From: an uncultured Eubacterium sp.
Lineage (GTDB): Bacteria; Bacillota; Clostridia; Lachnospirales; Lachnospiraceae
Reading direction: 5' to 3'
Assembly (NCBI GenBank): GCA_905236735.1
Contig: CAJOOU010000066.1
Coordinates: forward strand, 1-6,874
Length of the DNA: 6,874 nucleotides
In this document: piece by piece, positions 5,553 through 6,874 of the stretch
How positions within the stretch are numbered: position 1 is the stretch's first letter
How the letters are laid out: the number at the start of each line of letters is the position of its first letter
Made by a program: the position numbers and the translations under genes
The notes under the pieces: generated by a model
Told to the model about the DNA's origin: nothing
Database searches by the model: none
What the model saw: only the letters and a program-made list of their open reading frames with translations

Positions 5553-6719
5553 CTAGTTAAACAAATCTCCGTATTTCTCGTTAAGTTCATCAAGTGAATA
5601 TCCGAAATATGCAAGTGTTGCATCGGCAACTTTGTTAAACTCATCAAGCTTGCCCTGCTCCTCAGCTATTGCTGAGTAAACATTGTAATCCTGAAGATAT
5701 TTAAGCTCGTTGTCATAAGAAACATCTTCATCCGATGCCCATGTAACGGTTGCACCGGCTGCTTCCATCTCTTCGATGGCATCTGCCTCAAACTCATCTG
5801 TAAATGTCATAGAGTACTCTGATGTCTTATCACATGCATACTGGATAAGAGCCTGCTGATCTGCAGAAAGCGCATTCCACTTGTCAATGTTCATGCAAAG
5901 CCAAAATGATTCCTTAGTTGCATTAGATACAAGTACATAAGGAGCAACCTCAACCCACTTGTTTGATGCTACGGCTGTAAGAGATGCACTTGTTGCGTCA
6001 ACAACACCTCTTGAAAGAGATTCATACTCATCTGTTACAGCAATTGTTGTAGGAGACATTCCGTAGAGTTTCCATGTCTCTCCTCCGATTTCAGCTCCCA
6101 TTGTAAGACCTGAAAGCTCTGAGTAAGATGTAACAAGATCACGGGTTACGATACAGTTGTGTCCTGTAATCTGACCGGCAAGAATCTTAAGACCTGCTGC
6201 CTCAGCCTCTGCCGATGTAATAGCTGCTGTCTCTTCATTGTTGAAATAGATTTCATCACAAAGTTCCATAGCATCTTCCATACTTGGGGCATTACCTGCA
6301 TACTGCCATGTGATAAGCTTTTCCATCATTGTTGCCTCAAGCATGCTACCAAAATCTGTAGCTCCTGTTGCAATGTTATTTCCATCTTCAAGCGGTGTAG
6401 AAATAGAACCGCCCATGTAACGATCAAATGTAATATTTCCGCCGGAAAGATCTTCAATCATGTCCATACAATAAGTAAGTGTAATTGAGCCCTGCTCAGC
6501 CTCTGCAAATCCGCATGAAACCGTAAGTGTCACAGGATCGCCCAAATTGTTTACATCAAACGGAAGATCCTCGTCTGTTGTTGCAGTTTTTGTTTCTTCC
6601 TCCTCCGCCACATCCGCTGATGTGGCTGCTTCTTCTGTTGCAGCACCTGAATTTCCGCATGCTGCCAGCGAAAATGCCATTGCTCCCGCAAGAATCACTG
6701 ATAATACTCTTTTTTTCAT
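5553..6719 (-). CDS. TRAP transporter solute-binding lipoprotein (DctP family)
   Basis: 388 aa. Residues 1-20 are a lipoprotein signal peptide (MKKR, hydrophobic core, lipobox LAAC with Cys21), so the mature protein is lipid-anchored outside the membrane. An acidic, Ala/Thr-rich linker (22-52) precedes the DctP domain. Recognisable family segments are SGGNITFDRYMGGSI (92-106), GATDFGSM (119-126), AAGLKILAG (174-182), YSELSGLTMG (199-208) and EYESLSRGVVDATSAS (231-246). The position normally held by a carboxylate-binding Arg (GLKIR in most members) is Gly208 here, and the usual polar residues after VD are T-S-A-S, hinting at an atypical, perhaps uncharged ligand. The ATG at 6719 has a strong AAGGAGGG site (6725-6732). 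No DctQ or DctM membrane gene follows; the next genes are N1-N6. It presumably delivers a ligand to TRAP subunits encoded outside the window. Family firm, ligand unknown. Confidence 0.9.
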   Translation of the reverse strand: MKKRVLSVILAGAMAFSLAACGNSGAATEEAATSADVAEEEETKTATTDEDLPFDVNNLGDPVTLTVSCGFAEAEQGSITLTYCMDMIEDLSGGNITFDRYMGGSISTPLEDGNNIATGATDFGSMLEATMMEKLITWQYAGNAPSMEDAMELCDEIYFNNEETAAITSAEAEAAGLKILAGQITGHNCIVTRDLVTSYSELSGLTMGAEIGGETWKLYGMSPTTIAVTDEYESLSRGVVDATSASLTAVASNKWVEVAPYVLVSNATKESFWLCMNIDKWNALSADQQALIQYACDKTSEYSMTFTDEFEADAIEEMEAAGATVTWASDEDVSYDNELKYLQDYNVYSAIAEEQGKLDEFNKVADATLAYFGYSLDELNEKYGDLFN

Positions 6720-6753
6720 TTTTACCCTCCTTAAAAAATGACTATTTTCTATC

Positions 6754-6774
6754 TAAAAACCCTTTAGGTTTTTA
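6754..6774. promoter_or_regulatory. AT-rich inverted repeat in leader of the binding-protein gene
   Basis: An 8-bp perfect dyad, TAAAAACC / GGTTTTTA with a 5-nt centre, lies about 35 nt upstream of the start codon. It contains a T-N11-A arrangement loosely like LysR-type boxes. It could be an operator, a weak hairpin, or the edge of the palindromic repeat next to it. The sequence alone does not decide. Confidence 0.3.
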
Positions 6775-6785
6775 AATCCATACCT

Positions 6786-6791
6786 TGTCAA
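6786..6791 (-). promoter_or_regulatory. Possible -35 box (TTGACA) for the minus-strand operon
   Basis: An exact TTGACA on the minus strand, 67 nt upstream of the binding-protein start codon, overlapping the arm of a palindrome. At the preferred 17-nt spacing the -10 hexamer would be CCTAAA, a poor match, so this may be chance. No better promoter was seen in the remaining leader. Confidence 0.25.
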
Positions 6792-6810
6792 GACTCGCTC
6801 GCGAGTCTTG
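6789..6810. repeat. Perfect palindrome, 10-bp arms
   Basis: CAAGACTCGC and GCGAGTCTTG flank a 2-nt centre (as a hairpin: 9-bp stem and 4-nt loop). There is no T-run beside it on either strand, so it is not a standard terminator. Its GC content contrasts with the AT-rich leader next to it, and it abuts a second nested inverted repeat, which suggests one compound repeat element. Confidence 0.75.
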
Positions 6811-6865
6811 CGCGCCGGATTCAGGTCTGCTTCAGCAGACAAATTCCTGTCCGAATCCGTGCGCA
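6809..6865. repeat. Nested inverted repeat, candidate dispersed palindromic element
   Basis: Outer arms 6809-6822 and 6853-6865 pair over about 13 bp (CGGATTC with GAATCCG, then TGCGC with GCGCA, joined by a G-U pair and a bulge). Inside lies a perfect 6-bp hairpin, GTCTGC-TTCA-GCAGAC (6825-6840), and alternative CAGG/CCTG pairing. Together with the palindrome at 6789-6810 it makes a highly structured block of about 77 bp. This resembles the REP- or MITE-like intergenic repeats common in Clostridia, but copy number cannot be judged from one window. Confidence 0.6.
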
Positions 6866-6874
6866 TCCTCGCGG

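Noticed and set aside
6753..6866. A 37-codon minus-strand ORF across the palindromic block
   Set aside because: The only purine run upstream touches the start codon, and the ORF is made almost entirely of inverted repeats; more likely a by-product of repeat sequence than a gene.

Overview
The window looks like chromosome of a low-to-mid-GC Gram-positive anaerobe, most likely a Clostridia/Lachnospiraceae gut or rumen bacterium. The reasons are strong purine-rich ribosome binding sites (AGGAGG type), a lipoprotein-type TRAP solute-binding protein, short intergenic gaps and mixed AT-rich codon use. Genus and species cannot be read from the sequence.

Layout. Positions 47-922 (+) hold a complete LysR-type regulator. 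It runs convergently into a long minus-strand cluster, and one hairpin at 927-946 can terminate both. Read in its own direction (right to left), the minus-strand cluster starts with palindromic DNA at 6789-6865. A DctP-family TRAP solute-binding lipoprotein follows (6719-5553), then a strong intrinsic terminator (5538-5495), then six consecutive genes (5474 to 953) for proteins with an NTF2/SnoaL-like fold. The six are called N1 to N6 in transcription order. Gaps between them are 1 to 33 nt and several ribosome binding sites overlap the preceding stop codon, so they form one operon. N1, N2 and N3 are close paralogs; N4, N5 and N6 are much more diverged but keep the same plan and the same C-terminal P-x-PY motif.

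How it may work. TRAP solute-binding proteins capture small organic ligands outside the cell. SnoaL/NTF2-like folds include dehydratases, isomerases and cyclases acting on hydrophobic ring compounds, such as scytalone dehydratase, ketosteroid isomerase, SnoaL and the bile-acid 7-dehydratase BaiE. The six proteins carry a Tyr/His motif in the first helix, and five keep a His in the position that, by alignment to BaiE from memory, matches its catalytic His. My inference is a substrate-uptake-plus-conversion locus for an unknown cyclic, aromatic or steroid-like compound, possibly controlled by the LysR protein. N4 has lost the key residues and may be a structural partner. The TRAP membrane subunits (DctQ/DctM) and any redox or CoA enzymes are not in the window. 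The substrate is unknown and nothing here proves a reaction.
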